Origin: an uncultured Halieaceae bacterium
Lineage (GTDB): Bacteria > Pseudomonadota > Gammaproteobacteria > Pseudomonadales > Halieaceae
DNA length: 42,479 nt
Assembly (NCBI GenBank): GCA_913056165.1
Contig: CAJXMD010000017.1
Location: forward strand, 1-42,479
Reading direction: 5' to 3'
The notes beneath the pieces are model-generated. The model did not search any database, was not told the DNA's origin, and worked only from the letters and a program-made list of their open reading frames with translations. Position 1 is the first letter of the stretch. Each line of letters starts with the position of its first letter. Of the stretch, positions 1-7,957 are shown in pieces. The position numbers were made by a program, and so were the translations under genes.

Positions 1-2
1 GG

Positions 3-965
3 ACTGATGTAGGGCAGTGGGTGCAGAGTGTTGGTTTGGGCGGCCTGTTCGGTGCTATCAATTGGGCGGATATTGAAGGCTGGCGGGTCGCTTTTGTCGT
101 TGTTGGCCTGCCCGGGGTGCTTGTTGCCCTCGTTGTGTGGCTGACTATCAAAGAGCCGCCTCGTGGCTATTCAGACCCTCCCAGCGAAACTGATCACAGT
201 AAGGTTGTGGGGTGGTCAGATACCTTCGCTGAGCTCAAGGGCAAGCCATCCTTCTGGTGGATGGCCATAGCCGCTTCGCTTGTTGCTTTTGTAGGGTACG
301 GCCTCATCAGTTTTCAGGCGCCATTCCTGCAGCGAGAGCACGGGCTAAGCGTGCGCGACGCGGCTATTAATTTCGGAGCGCCTTTGTCTTTGATGGCAGC
401 AGCCGGCACGTTTTTTGGTGGTTATATCACCGAGCGTCTAACCCAGCGAATACCGACAGCTATGGCTATTGTGCCGGCTGTGGGACTGTTACTGGCGGTG
501 CCAGCCTATGTCACTGCTTTTTTCGTCGAAGACCTTTTTTGGGTGTTTGTCTTATGGGGCATTGGCGCTGTGTTGCATTACAGCTACCTGGGCGCGCAGT
601 ACAACATTGGTCAGGGCGTTGTCAGCAACCGCTCTCGTGCTACCGCCATAGCTGTGTTACTGATTTTGGTGTCATTAATCGGCAACGGAATTGGTCCGTA
701 TTTTGTCGGTTTCATGAGCGACTTCTTTATGCAGCAGCAGCTGTTCGCCCTCGATCCACTGACCACACTGACACCAGAGATCTGTAAGACTGCCGAGTAT
801 GTTCAAACTTCTTCGGCAGAGCAGGCCTGTCGCGATGCAAATTCTACCGGTCTTAAGTTTTCGATGGCGGCAACCGCTAGTATTTTCATCATTGCCGCTG
901 CCTGCTTCCTTATGTGCGCCCGTACCCTGCAGCGGGATTTTGTTGCTGAACTAGGGGCGAAGTAA
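3..965 (+). CDS. MFS transporter, spinster-like (5' partial)
   Basis: This is the C-terminal part of a 12-helix major facilitator superfamily permease. The reading frame is open to the left edge, so the true start lies outside the window; the in-frame GTG at 21 is not credible as a start. About seven or eight hydrophobic helices are visible, beginning with the segment after WRVAFVVVG and its cytoplasmic exit IKEPPRG, a pattern typical of helices 5-6 in spinster-like MFS proteins. The remaining helices run to LMCART near the C-terminus. The substrate cannot be read from the sequence; related proteins are usually annotated only as MFS transporters. No terminator-like hairpin was seen directly after the stop. 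Confidence 0.85.
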   Translation, partial: TDVGQWVQSVGLGGLFGAINWADIEGWRVAFVVVGLPGVLVALVVWLTIKEPPRGYSDPPSETDHSKVVGWSDTFAELKGKPSFWWMAIAASLVAFVGYGLISFQAPFLQREHGLSVRDAAINFGAPLSLMAAAGTFFGGYITERLTQRIPTAMAIVPAVGLLLAVPAYVTAFFVEDLFWVFVLWGIGAVLHYSYLGAQYNIGQGVVSNRSRATAIAVLLILVSLIGNGIGPYFVGFMSDFFMQQQLFALDPLTTLTPEICKTAEYVQTSSAEQACRDANSTGLKFSMAATASIFIIAAACFLMCARTLQRDFVAELGAK

Positions 966-999
966 GAGACTGTGCCCGTCAAGATCGCTCTACAGGTTT

Positions 1000-1176
1000 T
1001 TACGGCGTGAGATTGCGAACATAACCGAGCTCGGTCTCATAGTGTGTGGTTGGGGTTCCAGTCGCCCTCAGTTGGTTTACCGCAGCATTGGAGACTTCTC
1101 CGTAAAGCTTCACGGTAAATAGCAGGTGTCTTGTGCCGTTGGCGGGTACTGTGGAGTTAGTAAAACGAAGCGTTAA
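1000..1176 (-). pseudogene. Open frame without a good start, possible gene remnant
   Basis: On the minus strand, 58 sense codons run without a stop between an in-frame TGA at 1179-1177 and a TAA at 1002-1000. The translation reads like protein (for example TVKLYGEVSNAAVNQL and THYETELGYVRNL), but there is no ATG and no Shine-Dalgarno; the only internal start is a GTG about 21 codons in. It could be the tail of a decayed gene or chance. I do not recognise a family. It lies between the MFS stop and the terminator of the lipoprotein gene. Confidence 0.2.
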
Positions 1177-1184
1177 TCAGCCAT

Positions 1185-1211
1185 AAAAAAAGCCCGGCAA
1201 GTGCCGGGCTT
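1185..1211 (-). terminator. Rho-independent terminator of the lipoprotein gene
   Basis: A perfect 10-bp inverted repeat (AAGCCCGGCA / TGCCGGGCTT, 1190-1199 and 1202-1211) with a two-base loop is followed on the minus strand by a T-run (A-run 1185-1191 on plus). It lies 17 bases after the stop of the minus-strand lipoprotein gene. Confidence 0.85.
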
Positions 1212-1228
1212 CGTCAAGGCGCGGACAG

Positions 1229-2050
1229 TCAAGACCCGGCCATGTAGATCACGCGGGAATCGAAGATAAACGGTCCGTTGCAGGTTGAAAATTCACCAGC
1301 TGTTGCTGCGTGCGCTGCCTCGTTGTAAGCAGCCCAGCCTGCATCGCGTTCCTGATCGCTGGTCCAACCATTGAACCACATGTAGTCAAAGGGATTTTCT
1401 GCGGTGGGTTCAAAAAACGGCGCCATGGTGGCAGCCCAATAACCGGAGGCACCGTTGGTCGCTTCATAGGCATCCATGAATTCGTTGTGAAGTTCCACGA
1501 ATGCCGCTAGATCTTCAGCACCATGGCCCTCGTTATAGGAGCAGAACATGTATTCGCTTATGCCCATACCTGAAGCGTTAGGCGCGCTTGGTTGTCTGAC
1601 AGGAGTTGGTGCGAAACTGAACACGTTATCGGCGCTGTAGGTGAAAATGCCCGCGCTATCTTCAAGCCACTGGGACTCGTAGTTCTCAGCCCAGTTGGAC
1701 CACGCGCCGTCGCGTGCTTCCTGACTCGGCCACATCATGACCCAGAGAAAATCATAGCGCTCATCGTCGAATCGGGGTGTGTTGACGGCGGCCATCATAA
1801 GGCCCCAGTCAGCCTCGCCGGCATAGCCCGCCCATTGGTCGGTTAACCCCTTTAAAGCCTCCTCAGAAAAATTTTGATCTGCTTGATGCCAGACGTACTC
1901 GACCATGTAAGGCACGGGAATTTCCGCCGCAGGCGAGGTTTCGACAGGAGCTGCCTCAGGTTTTTCTGCCGCCACTGATGTTGTTGCTTGCTTGTCGCCC
2001 CCGCATGCACTCAATGCGGCTAGCAAGGACAGGATGATGATTCGATACAT
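1229..2050 (-). CDS. Predicted lipoprotein with duplicated alpha/beta domain
   Basis: The 273-residue protein starts at the ATG at 2050, which has AAGGAA about 8 bases upstream. The frame is open for 35 more codons, but that extension has no ribosome site and would bury the signal peptide. The N-terminus is a lipoprotein signal with lipobox LSAC (Cys16), then a Thr/Ala/Glu/Pro-rich linker. The mature part holds two similar halves: FLWVMMWPSQEARDGAW in the first and YMWFNGWTSDQERDAGW in the second. This suggests an internal duplication of a dimeric alpha/beta-barrel-like unit. The biochemical function is unknown. It is divergent from the AraC-type gene, which could regulate it, and has its own terminator. 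Confidence 0.7.
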   Translation of the reverse strand: MYRIIILSLLAALSACGGDKQATTSVAAEKPEAAPVETSPAAEIPVPYMVEYVWHQADQNFSEEALKGLTDQWAGYAGEADWGLMMAAVNTPRFDDERYDFLWVMMWPSQEARDGAWSNWAENYESQWLEDSAGIFTYSADNVFSFAPTPVRQPSAPNASGMGISEYMFCSYNEGHGAEDLAAFVELHNEFMDAYEATNGASGYWAATMAPFFEPTAENPFDYMWFNGWTSDQERDAGWAAYNEAAHAATAGEFSTCNGPFIFDSRVIYMAGS

Positions 2051-2465
2051 GATGATGATTCCTTTTTTGGTGTTTCCCCCAAGCGTGGTGAGAGGAGATA
2101 CTTCGCTCACCGACGCGACCAGTAAAAACTTGCCAGTGGGACGATACGATTGCAAGTGCTATGGGACAGCACGTGTCCGCCAAAAAAGCATGGCGCGAGG
2201 GTGCTAGCAAAGAGCGTTGCACACCGTCTTGCAATTTGCATAGTAAAAAAGGCGCGTAGGTGCGTGAAGGGTGCTGAGTGGCGCATTTGGCAAAAGCACT
2301 TGACCCGCGTGGTCCTGTCGCCTATAAAAATTTAGAAAATTCAAAAAACGTCAGCAGTATTGGTAACCACCTGATCTCCTAAGCCTGTCAGCACACAAAG
2401 CAGTTGGAAGTTTTTAGAGATCAGCCGAGGGCAGGCCGCGAGCTGTCCCACAAGAGGGGGGGAGT
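2051..2465. promoter_or_regulatory. 415-bp divergent intergenic region (lipoprotein / AraC-type gene)
   Basis: No coding potential was recognised here. It must contain the promoters of both divergent genes. The plus-strand promoter is listed separately. Toward the lipoprotein side there is only a short GTGCT...AGCAC repeat near 2157. The stretch after 2320 is AT-rich. Confidence 0.5.
2300..2328 (+). promoter_or_regulatory. Candidate sigma-70 promoter for the AraC-type gene
   Basis: TTGACC (2300-2305) and TATAAA (2323-2328) are separated by exactly 17 bases. Both hexamers are close to consensus and are followed by an A/T-rich start region. The predicted transcript would begin near 2335 and carry a leader of about 130 bases before the ATG at 2466. 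Confidence 0.5.
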
Positions 2466-3482
2466 ATGGCACTCAACTATATAAGCACTGCAGCAGTGTC
2501 CGGAGCCACGGATCTTGTTGGGGATGCTTCCTACTCCCGTTTTTTCACCGAGACTATTGAGGCGGCAAACCAGCCTGGCAACCTTCCTTTTCCCGTCATT
2601 ACCTCTCAAAGTTTAACAAGGCTGTTGGCGCCGATCTGCGATGGTGGTGTGAGTCGGCTGGCATCGCTCGCTGAAATACAAGGGGAGGCCTGCGGAGGCG
2701 ATTTATTGCCGATGCTGCGCGGTTGTTCCACCGTCGGCTCGGCACTTAGTGCATTGCTCCGCTTCATGCCCATCCATGCCGCGCCGATCCACTGGCAGCC
2801 GCGACGCCAGGGAGACCACCTTGCCTTGTGCTTTTGGATTGAGCCAAATCTTGACCAGACGGCTGCCGAGCTTGAGCAGATGAGTTTTCTTGCCGCGCTG
2901 CAGATTGTTTCAGGATTTGGTGAGGCCGTAGGCAACGCGTTGAAAGTCGACGCCATTCACCGCAGGCCTAGCCAAGCCGGTTATCAATGGCCGAAAAGTT
3001 TCAGGGGCGTGCCAATAATCAGCGATGCTGCTGAAGATTTGGTTCTCATCGATATAAGTAGCCTCAATCAGGCCAATCCAAATTTTAACGAGGCGCAAGC
3101 CGCGCATGAGCAGGGATTCCTTGATCTCATGCGTGATGCGACGGATCAGGAAATGGCGGCCAGATTTAAACAGCAGGTGAAAGGATGGATACGCGCTGCG
3201 TTACCTGTTGGCAACTGTCGTCTGGAGTTACTGGCCACTCGACTTAACTGCGACAAGCGAACCCTGCAACGGCGGCTGGACAAACAAATCGGGCAGCAAT
3301 TTCAGGGCTTGGTAAATGAGTCGCGAGATGAACTGATGTTCCCCATGCTGAAAAGCAGGGTTTTTCCGATCAAGGTGATCGCCTCTCACGCGGGATTCTC
3401 CAACGCCGGCAACTTCTCTCGCTATTTTAACGGCCGCTTCGGTTGCTCCCCGATGGAGTGGCAAGAGTCAGATTTAGCCTAG
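2466..3482 (+). CDS. AraC-family transcriptional regulator
   Basis: The 338-residue protein has the two-part layout of the ArgR/OruR-like branch of AraC regulators. Residues about 20-205 match an arabinose-binding-domain-type sensor (PF12625-like). Residues about 240-335 form the double helix-turn-helix: LLATRLNCDKRTLQRRLDKQ is the first HTH and IKVIASHAGFSNAGNFSRYF the second, followed by the typical GCSPMEW ending. The ATG at 2466 follows a GAGGGGGGGAG ribosome site. It is divergent from the duplicated-domain lipoprotein, which is a plausible target, though these regulators also act elsewhere. The inducer is unknown. The stop is only 14 bases from the stop of the convergent cupin gene. Confidence 0.88.
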   Translation: MALNYISTAAVSGATDLVGDASYSRFFTETIEAANQPGNLPFPVITSQSLTRLLAPICDGGVSRLASLAEIQGEACGGDLLPMLRGCSTVGSALSALLRFMPIHAAPIHWQPRRQGDHLALCFWIEPNLDQTAAELEQMSFLAALQIVSGFGEAVGNALKVDAIHRRPSQAGYQWPKSFRGVPIISDAAEDLVLIDISSLNQANPNFNEAQAAHEQGFLDLMRDATDQEMAARFKQQVKGWIRAALPVGNCRLELLATRLNCDKRTLQRRLDKQIGQQFQGLVNESRDELMFPMLKSRVFPIKVIASHAGFSNAGNFSRYFNGRFGCSPMEWQESDLA

Positions 3483-3496
3483 ACGAGGCTGCGGCG

Positions 3497-3937
3497 TTAC
3501 TGCCAAGAACGTTGCAGCTGCTCCTGCGTTATCACTCTGGCAACGCTCCCATCGCCATTGAGCTGCTCGATAAGCCGTCCGTCCTTGGTCTTTAAATGAA
3601 ATAAAACGAGTGCACCATCGGGTCCGGCAAACTCTCTATGGACGTGGGGCTCTACTGAGCGAGCATAATCACCCGCACTTCGCACAAGGGTGTTCATCAC
3701 GTCGCCACCGTCATAGGTGATGACATGCAGTTCGCCTGAGATAACTAGAGATGTCGTTTCACAAAGGTGCCGATGGAAGTGACAAAAAGCATTTGGTTCC
3801 CACCGGTAGAGGATGTCGATAGTACCGTCATCGTAAGACCCCAACAGGGCACCGGCATAGTTGATGTCCTCTTCGCTATTGGAATGATCAACCACGGGTT
3901 TCCAGTTTAGGTCCCTTGCATCATCAATCGTCAACAT
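3497..3937 (-). CDS. Small cupin-domain protein
   Basis: A 146-residue single-domain cupin. The start at 3937 is chosen because AAGGAGG lies just upstream; the frame stays open for 40 more codons that lack a ribosome site. The metal-site motif is visible: His53, His55 and Glu60 within CHFHRHLCET, then the GELH turn at 68-71, and a second motif around Pro97-His98-Val-His100. This matches the conserved cupin barrel that binds Fe, Mn or Zn. Such cupins can be dioxygenases, isomerases or ChrR-like sensors; nothing here decides between them. It is convergent with the AraC-type gene and appears to be transcribed alone. Confidence 0.75.
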   Translation of the reverse strand: MLTIDDARDLNWKPVVDHSNSEEDINYAGALLGSYDDGTIDILYRWEPNAFCHFHRHLCETTSLVISGELHVITYDGGDVMNTLVRSAGDYARSVEPHVHREFAGPDGALVLFHLKTKDGRLIEQLNGDGSVARVITQEQLQRSWQ

Positions 3938-4186
3938 AGAACCTCCTTCGCTTGATTTCATTACGGCGTGGTGGTTTCGGCTCAGTGGCAGTTTAAGGGA
4001 ATTAATGGAGTGGAGAATGCCTATTTGAACTAACTGACGCGTTTTGAGGTGTTCCAAACGCGACAGCTAGCGTTTGATGACCCATGTGGGGCCACGGAAT
4101 ACCGCAACCAGAGGCGTAAACGTGCCCCAAGAGCCCGGTCCGGGTTACCCTTGGTGCTCACCCAATCGACGCAGGGGGATGGGCTC

Positions 4187-4324
4187 ATGGGATTTTTCTC
4201 CTGGCACCGAGAGCAGGTCGTCTCGTGGCAGCGCTTGTTGAAGCTCGATAGCTATCAACTGCTGTGGATCGCGTTTTTCAAGGGCCTCGTTCTAGGCGCC
4301 TTAGCGGTATGGCTACTTGGTTGA
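4187..4324 (+). CDS. Small single-pass membrane protein (45 aa)
   Basis: Starting at the ATG at 4187, preceded by AGGGGGA, the frame encodes 45 residues: an amphipathic N-terminus (GFFSWHREQVVSWQRLL), then KLDSYQ, then a C-terminal hydrophobic helix ending in WLLG. The frame is open further upstream to 4049, but that part is Arg-rich and lacks membrane character, so I prefer the short form. Function unknown. It ends six bases before the stop of the convergent dehydrogenase gene. Confidence 0.5.
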   Translation: MGFFSWHREQVVSWQRLLKLDSYQLLWIAFFKGLVLGALAVWLLG

Positions 4325-4330
4325 TCGGGC

Positions 4331-5992
4331 CTATCCAGCAGTAATGCCCGGCACGACGGATGGCTCCGGGCTGATGAAGGGCCCATCGATACAGATACGC
4401 CGGCCATCCGGTGCTGCACAGGCACCGCAAATACCGACCCCACATTTTGTTCTGTAATCAATGGCGCTCTGTATTTGGTGCTCAAGACCTGCTGCTCGTT
4501 GCACTTCCTCCGCCGCATGAATCATGGGCGCTGGCCCGCAGTTGTAAAACCAGACTGACGCTCGCTCTTCATCGCTCAAGGAAGCGAGGTGATCCGCTAG
4601 TGCCTCTGTCACCCTGCCGTGAAAGCCTGCGCTCCCATCATCGGTGGCAACCGTAACCGTGGCGATATCACGGCACTCCTCCAGAAAATACAGGCGATCT
4701 GCGGTCCTTGCTCCCGCGAAGATATGCGCAGGTTTTTCGCCGGAGCCAAAATCCCTGGCAATCTGATACACCGCGGCCAGCCCTGTACCACCGGCAACGC
4801 AGATGATTGTCGCATCATCGGGTGGCTGGACTGGCGTGCCATAGGGACCGCGAATATACATCTGTGAACCGGGCTCTAGCTGGTAGCAGGCATGAGTGAA
4901 CTCGCCTACGTCGATAACGGCGAACCGAAGGGGGCTGTCAGTCAGGCAGGAAAAGGGCTTTTCGCCAACGCCGGGAATCCAGATGAAAACATATTCGCCG
5001 GCTTGCACGTTCACCGATTCTTCGCAGGTAATCACGGTGATGTCGTCACAGACCGGGTCATTGGCCACCACGGTGACCGGACTAAAATCCATTGAGAGGT
5101 CGTAGCGGATAAGTGTCTCTGCAGTTGAAGTGCCGGTGTCAAGATCTGCCTCGAGACACTGAAAGTAACTGCCTATGTCTTCAGTATCCATGCCGCTAAG
5201 GGCTGAGCCGATTCCGACGATAGAGGCTCCGCTATGCAGGGCGGCTTCGACATTGGCGGCACTCGACAGACCGCCACAGCCGATAATAGGTTTATCGGTG
5301 ATAGCCCTGAGTTCGCGGATGGCCTTCATCGCCGTGGGCAGCACGCCTTTTCCCGACATGCCGCCAACGCCATTTGATAACACCGGCGCCCCATGACTCT
5401 CGGTATACCCCGGGCCTGCCGTGTTAATCGCACACAGACCGTCAGCGCCAGCGCGTAGGGCGGCTTTTCCAATGCTGGCAATATCGGCAACGTTGGGCGT
5501 CAATTTAGGGATAACGGGGAGGGATACCGCCTTTTTCACTGCGGCCACGATGTCGTAGACCATATCGGGATCCTGTCCCATGGCCATTCCATATCCCGCC
5601 GCGTGGGGGCAGGACAAATTGAGTTCAAATCCGTCGGCCACCGGTTCCAGAAGTCGGGCTACTTCTACAAATTCCTCGATGCTCCCGCCAAAGATCGACA
5701 CCAGCAAGAAGCGGTCTGCAGGGACCTTGAGCTGCGCTAATGCCTTTAGGGAGGCGTGGGCACCGGGATTGGTCAGACCAACAGCATTGACAAAACATCC
5801 GGGAGCAAACTGACTGTATACCGGCTCCCGGTACCCGGCCCGGGCTTCTAGGCCAATACTTTTGGTTGTAATGACACCCACCGACGGCACATCGCGAATG
5901 AATCGCTGGATGATGCTGGGTGCTGTGGTGACAATCCCTGAGGGAATGGTGAATCGGCCGCTTACCTGCTTGCCGAGGAATTCGTAGGGCAC
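4331..5992 (-). CDS. Dihydroorotate dehydrogenase-like (class 1B) / PyrK-like reductase fusion
   Basis: This 553-residue protein joins two parts usually encoded separately. Residues 1-~300 form an FMN-binding TIM barrel of the dihydroorotate/dihydropyrimidine dehydrogenase family: Lys44, Asn69, the active-site loop ELNLSCPH with Cys128, Lys163 and Asn190. Residues ~305-553 resemble the PyrK electron-transfer subunit: a flavin-binding barrel, a nucleotide-binding AGGTGLAAVY segment, and a [2Fe-2S] site C517-x4-C522-x2-C525-x8-C534. Class-1 DHODHs usually read SCPN; SCPH followed by GYG...GQDP is shared with dihydropyrimidine dehydrogenase/PreA and some archaeal PyrD proteins, so orotate is not a certain substrate. 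The GTG start at 5992 has AAGGAA upstream. It lies 42 bases after selO, on the same strand. Confidence 0.85.
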   Translation of the reverse strand: MPYEFLGKQVSGRFTIPSGIVTTAPSIIQRFIRDVPSVGVITTKSIGLEARAGYREPVYSQFAPGCFVNAVGLTNPGAHASLKALAQLKVPADRFLLVSIFGGSIEEFVEVARLLEPVADGFELNLSCPHAAGYGMAMGQDPDMVYDIVAAVKKAVSLPVIPKLTPNVADIASIGKAALRAGADGLCAINTAGPGYTESHGAPVLSNGVGGMSGKGVLPTAMKAIRELRAITDKPIIGCGGLSSAANVEAALHSGASIVGIGSALSGMDTEDIGSYFQCLEADLDTGTSTAETLIRYDLSMDFSPVTVVANDPVCDDITVITCEESVNVQAGEYVFIWIPGVGEKPFSCLTDSPLRFAVIDVGEFTHACYQLEPGSQMYIRGPYGTPVQPPDDATIICVAGGTGLAAVYQIARDFGSGEKPAHIFAGARTADRLYFLEECRDIATVTVATDDGSAGFHGRVTEALADHLASLSDEERASVWFYNCGPAPMIHAAEEVQRAAGLEHQIQSAIDYRTKCGVGICGACAAPDGRRICIDGPFISPEPSVVPGITAG

Positions 5993-6034
5993 GGGCAGTT
6001 CCTTGGAAGTTTGATCGATTATACGGGTCTTACC

Positions 6035-7519
6035 TTAGGTGCCACAAAAGGTTCGGTGAATTTCCTCGTCTTTTTTGGGGCAGGCCGCCCACTCGGTATC
6101 GTTCTTCTCCCAGCGGTAAGGCGCACGCCAGCGCTCACCGAGGGTGGTCATCAGTGCATTGTCGCCCTGCTCGGCCTGCGTGATCGCACGGGCAACCAAG
6201 TGATTGCGCGGAATAACCACGGGATTACTCTGTGTCATGCGCTCAAGCCCGTCTTCACTAAAGTCCGCTCTTGCGGTCCATTCCCGGTACCAGGCTTCAA
6301 GCGCGGGAGAGGGAATGAAGAGTTCAGCAAGGGGAGTGTGATCAATGCTTTTGGTCGCGGTCTCGGTTAACCACCGGAGAGCGAGGGTGAAATCATGCTG
6401 ATTTTCTTCCAGCAGGGTGAAAAACCCATCGATCAGGGGCTGATCCGCCGCCGATATCGAGTCAAAGCCAAATTTGGCGGCCACTAATCCCGAATAAACG
6501 TCCGTGTACTGTTGCGGGAACGCATCGACCACTCTCTGTGCATAGGCCAAGGCGCTTTCCTCATGATCGTCAAGTAGAGGTAGGAGACATTGAGCCAGGA
6601 CGCTCAGATTCCAGTGCGCGATTGCCGGCTGGTTGGCAAAGGCATAGCGGCCCCCGGTATCGATGGAGCTGAACACCTTGTTGGCTGTGAAGCTATCCAT
6701 GAAGGCGCAGGGTCCGTAATCAATCGTTTCACCACAGAGCAACATATTGTCGGTATTCAGGACGCCGTGGATAAAACCGAGAGACTGCCATCTGGCCACG
6801 AGACCGGCCAGTCGCTTTCCCATTTCGCTTAGCAGCGCACGCGCCGCGCCTTGTATTTCGGAGCACTCAGTTGTATCGATGCTGTCGGAGTAGTGACGTT
6901 GGGCGACGTAGTTCACCAGCGTTTCCAGACCCTCGCCGCGCTGTGTCATTGCAAAGTACTGAACGGTGCCAATACGTAGATGACTGCTTGCGACTCTGGT
7001 CAGAATGGCCCCTGGTTCGATTTGGTTGCGTATCACTGGATCACCGGTAGTTACCGCTGCCAGGGCGCGGGTTGTCGGAACTCCCAGATGGAACATGGCT
7101 TCGCTGAGGAGATACTCTCTAACGACGGGTCCAACCGGTGAGCGACCGTCACCACCCCGGGAGTAGGGCGTGGGGCCAGCCCCCTTCAATTGAATGTCAA
7201 ATCGTTTCCCCGCTTTGTTTACCCATTCTCCCAACAGCAGTGCTCGGCCGTCTCCCAGTTGAGGGTTAAAACTGCCAAATTGATGTCCTGCATAGACAGT
7301 TGCGGCCGGGTTCATGCCCTCCAACACCGTATTGCCCGCCAGCGCATCAAGAGCGGCTGAGGTGTGGCGCCACTTGCTGGGCCAGCCCATCTCCTCAGCC
7401 AGGGTTTCATTCCAGGCTAACCAGTTGGGGTTTGTTACAGGCGTCCCGGTACAGGCTGTGGCATACCGATCACCCAACGCGCGATAGCTGTGGTCAAAAT
7501 GTGCTTGCTGATTGGTCAA
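6035..7519 (-). CDS. selO: Protein adenylyltransferase SelO (YdiU)
   Basis: The 494-residue protein matches the SelO/YdiU pseudokinase family, which transfers AMP from ATP to Ser/Thr/Tyr of proteins and is linked to redox stress. Hallmarks: the nucleotide loop IQLKGAGPTPYSRGGDGRSP with Lys112, the helix REYLLSEAM, and the inverted active site HGVLNTDN (251-258) plus IDYGPCAFMD (266-275). It ends TFCGT, with the Cys three residues from the C-terminus, where eukaryotic homologues carry selenocysteine. The start is TTG at 7519, supported by GGAGAG a few bases upstream. It follows the HiPIP gene and precedes the DHODH-like fusion, so co-transcription is likely. Confidence 0.93.
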   Translation of the reverse strand: MTNQQAHFDHSYRALGDRYATACTGTPVTNPNWLAWNETLAEEMGWPSKWRHTSAALDALAGNTVLEGMNPAATVYAGHQFGSFNPQLGDGRALLLGEWVNKAGKRFDIQLKGAGPTPYSRGGDGRSPVGPVVREYLLSEAMFHLGVPTTRALAAVTTGDPVIRNQIEPGAILTRVASSHLRIGTVQYFAMTQRGEGLETLVNYVAQRHYSDSIDTTECSEIQGAARALLSEMGKRLAGLVARWQSLGFIHGVLNTDNMLLCGETIDYGPCAFMDSFTANKVFSSIDTGGRYAFANQPAIAHWNLSVLAQCLLPLLDDHEESALAYAQRVVDAFPQQYTDVYSGLVAAKFGFDSISAADQPLIDGFFTLLEENQHDFTLALRWLTETATKSIDHTPLAELFIPSPALEAWYREWTARADFSEDGLERMTQSNPVVIPRNHLVARAITQAEQGDNALMTTLGERWRAPYRWEKNDTEWAACPKKDEEIHRTFCGT

Positions 7520-7546
7520 AGTCTCTCCGATGTTTTGGACGTTAAT

Positions 7547-7577
7547 CTTGTGTGGCTTGTGGCTTGTGGCTTGTGGC
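7547..7577. repeat. Heptanucleotide tandem repeat (CTTGTGG)
   Basis: Three perfect copies of CTTGTGG (7556-7576) follow an imperfect nine-base copy (7547-7555) in the spacer between the HiPIP stop and selO. Slipped-strand replication could change the copy number and with it the spacing in the operon message. Confidence 0.7.
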
Positions 7578-7597
7578 GAATGGCAAGTGGCGCGGGT

Positions 7598-7957
7598 TTA
7601 GCTCTCCGTCCAAGCATGACACCAGCCAGCAGCGGGTACTTGCCTGTCATCGAAAATGGCACAGGTTCCCACGTTGGCATCGGTGGGGTTGAATAGTGCA
7701 CAGGACTGGCATTGCTGCTTGCCATCCACATCACCCCGTTTTTTCTGCCAGCGCACCTGATCCGCTTGCTGATGGTCGGTAACAAAACCCAGGAGGGTGG
7801 CGCGGGGTGAGTTCGGGTCAACAGAGATAGTGGGTGTGGCAGAAGGAGCGGTATCGGCTCGCTCCTGCGGCCTTACTCTGCTGACATAGATGCCCATGGT
7901 TGCACCCAAGGCTTTGATCAGGTGGCGACGCGAAAGAACAGGAGATTTATCCGGCAT
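7598..7957 (-). CDS. High-potential iron-sulfur protein (HiPIP)
   Basis: A 119-residue periplasmic electron carrier. The N-terminus holds a twin-arginine signal (SRRHLIK, residues 9-15) followed by a hydrophobic stretch. The mature domain has the four cluster cysteines in HiPIP spacing: C83-x2-C86-x12-C99-x13-C113, within CQSCALF, GTCAIF and GWCHAW. HiPIPs carry electrons from cytochrome bc1 to photosynthetic reaction centres or oxidases; no partner lies in the window. Its ATG overlaps the asmA-like stop by one base (TGATG), so translation is probably coupled. The downstream spacer to selO carries the heptamer repeat. Confidence 0.92.
   Translation of the reverse strand: MPDKSPVLSRRHLIKALGATMGIYVSRVRPQERADTAPSATPTISVDPNSPRATLLGFVTDHQQADQVRWQKKRGDVDGKQQCQSCALFNPTDANVGTCAIFDDRQVPAAGWCHAWTES

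Noticed and set aside
6035-6050. SelO as a selenoprotein with a C-terminal selenocysteine
   Set aside because: The C-terminal codon is TGT (Cys) and the stop is TAA, so no in-frame TGA or SECIS is involved.
7547-7577. Heptamer repeats as a CRISPR or phage attachment site
   Set aside because: The units are seven bases without spacers and there is no cas, integrase or tRNA nearby.
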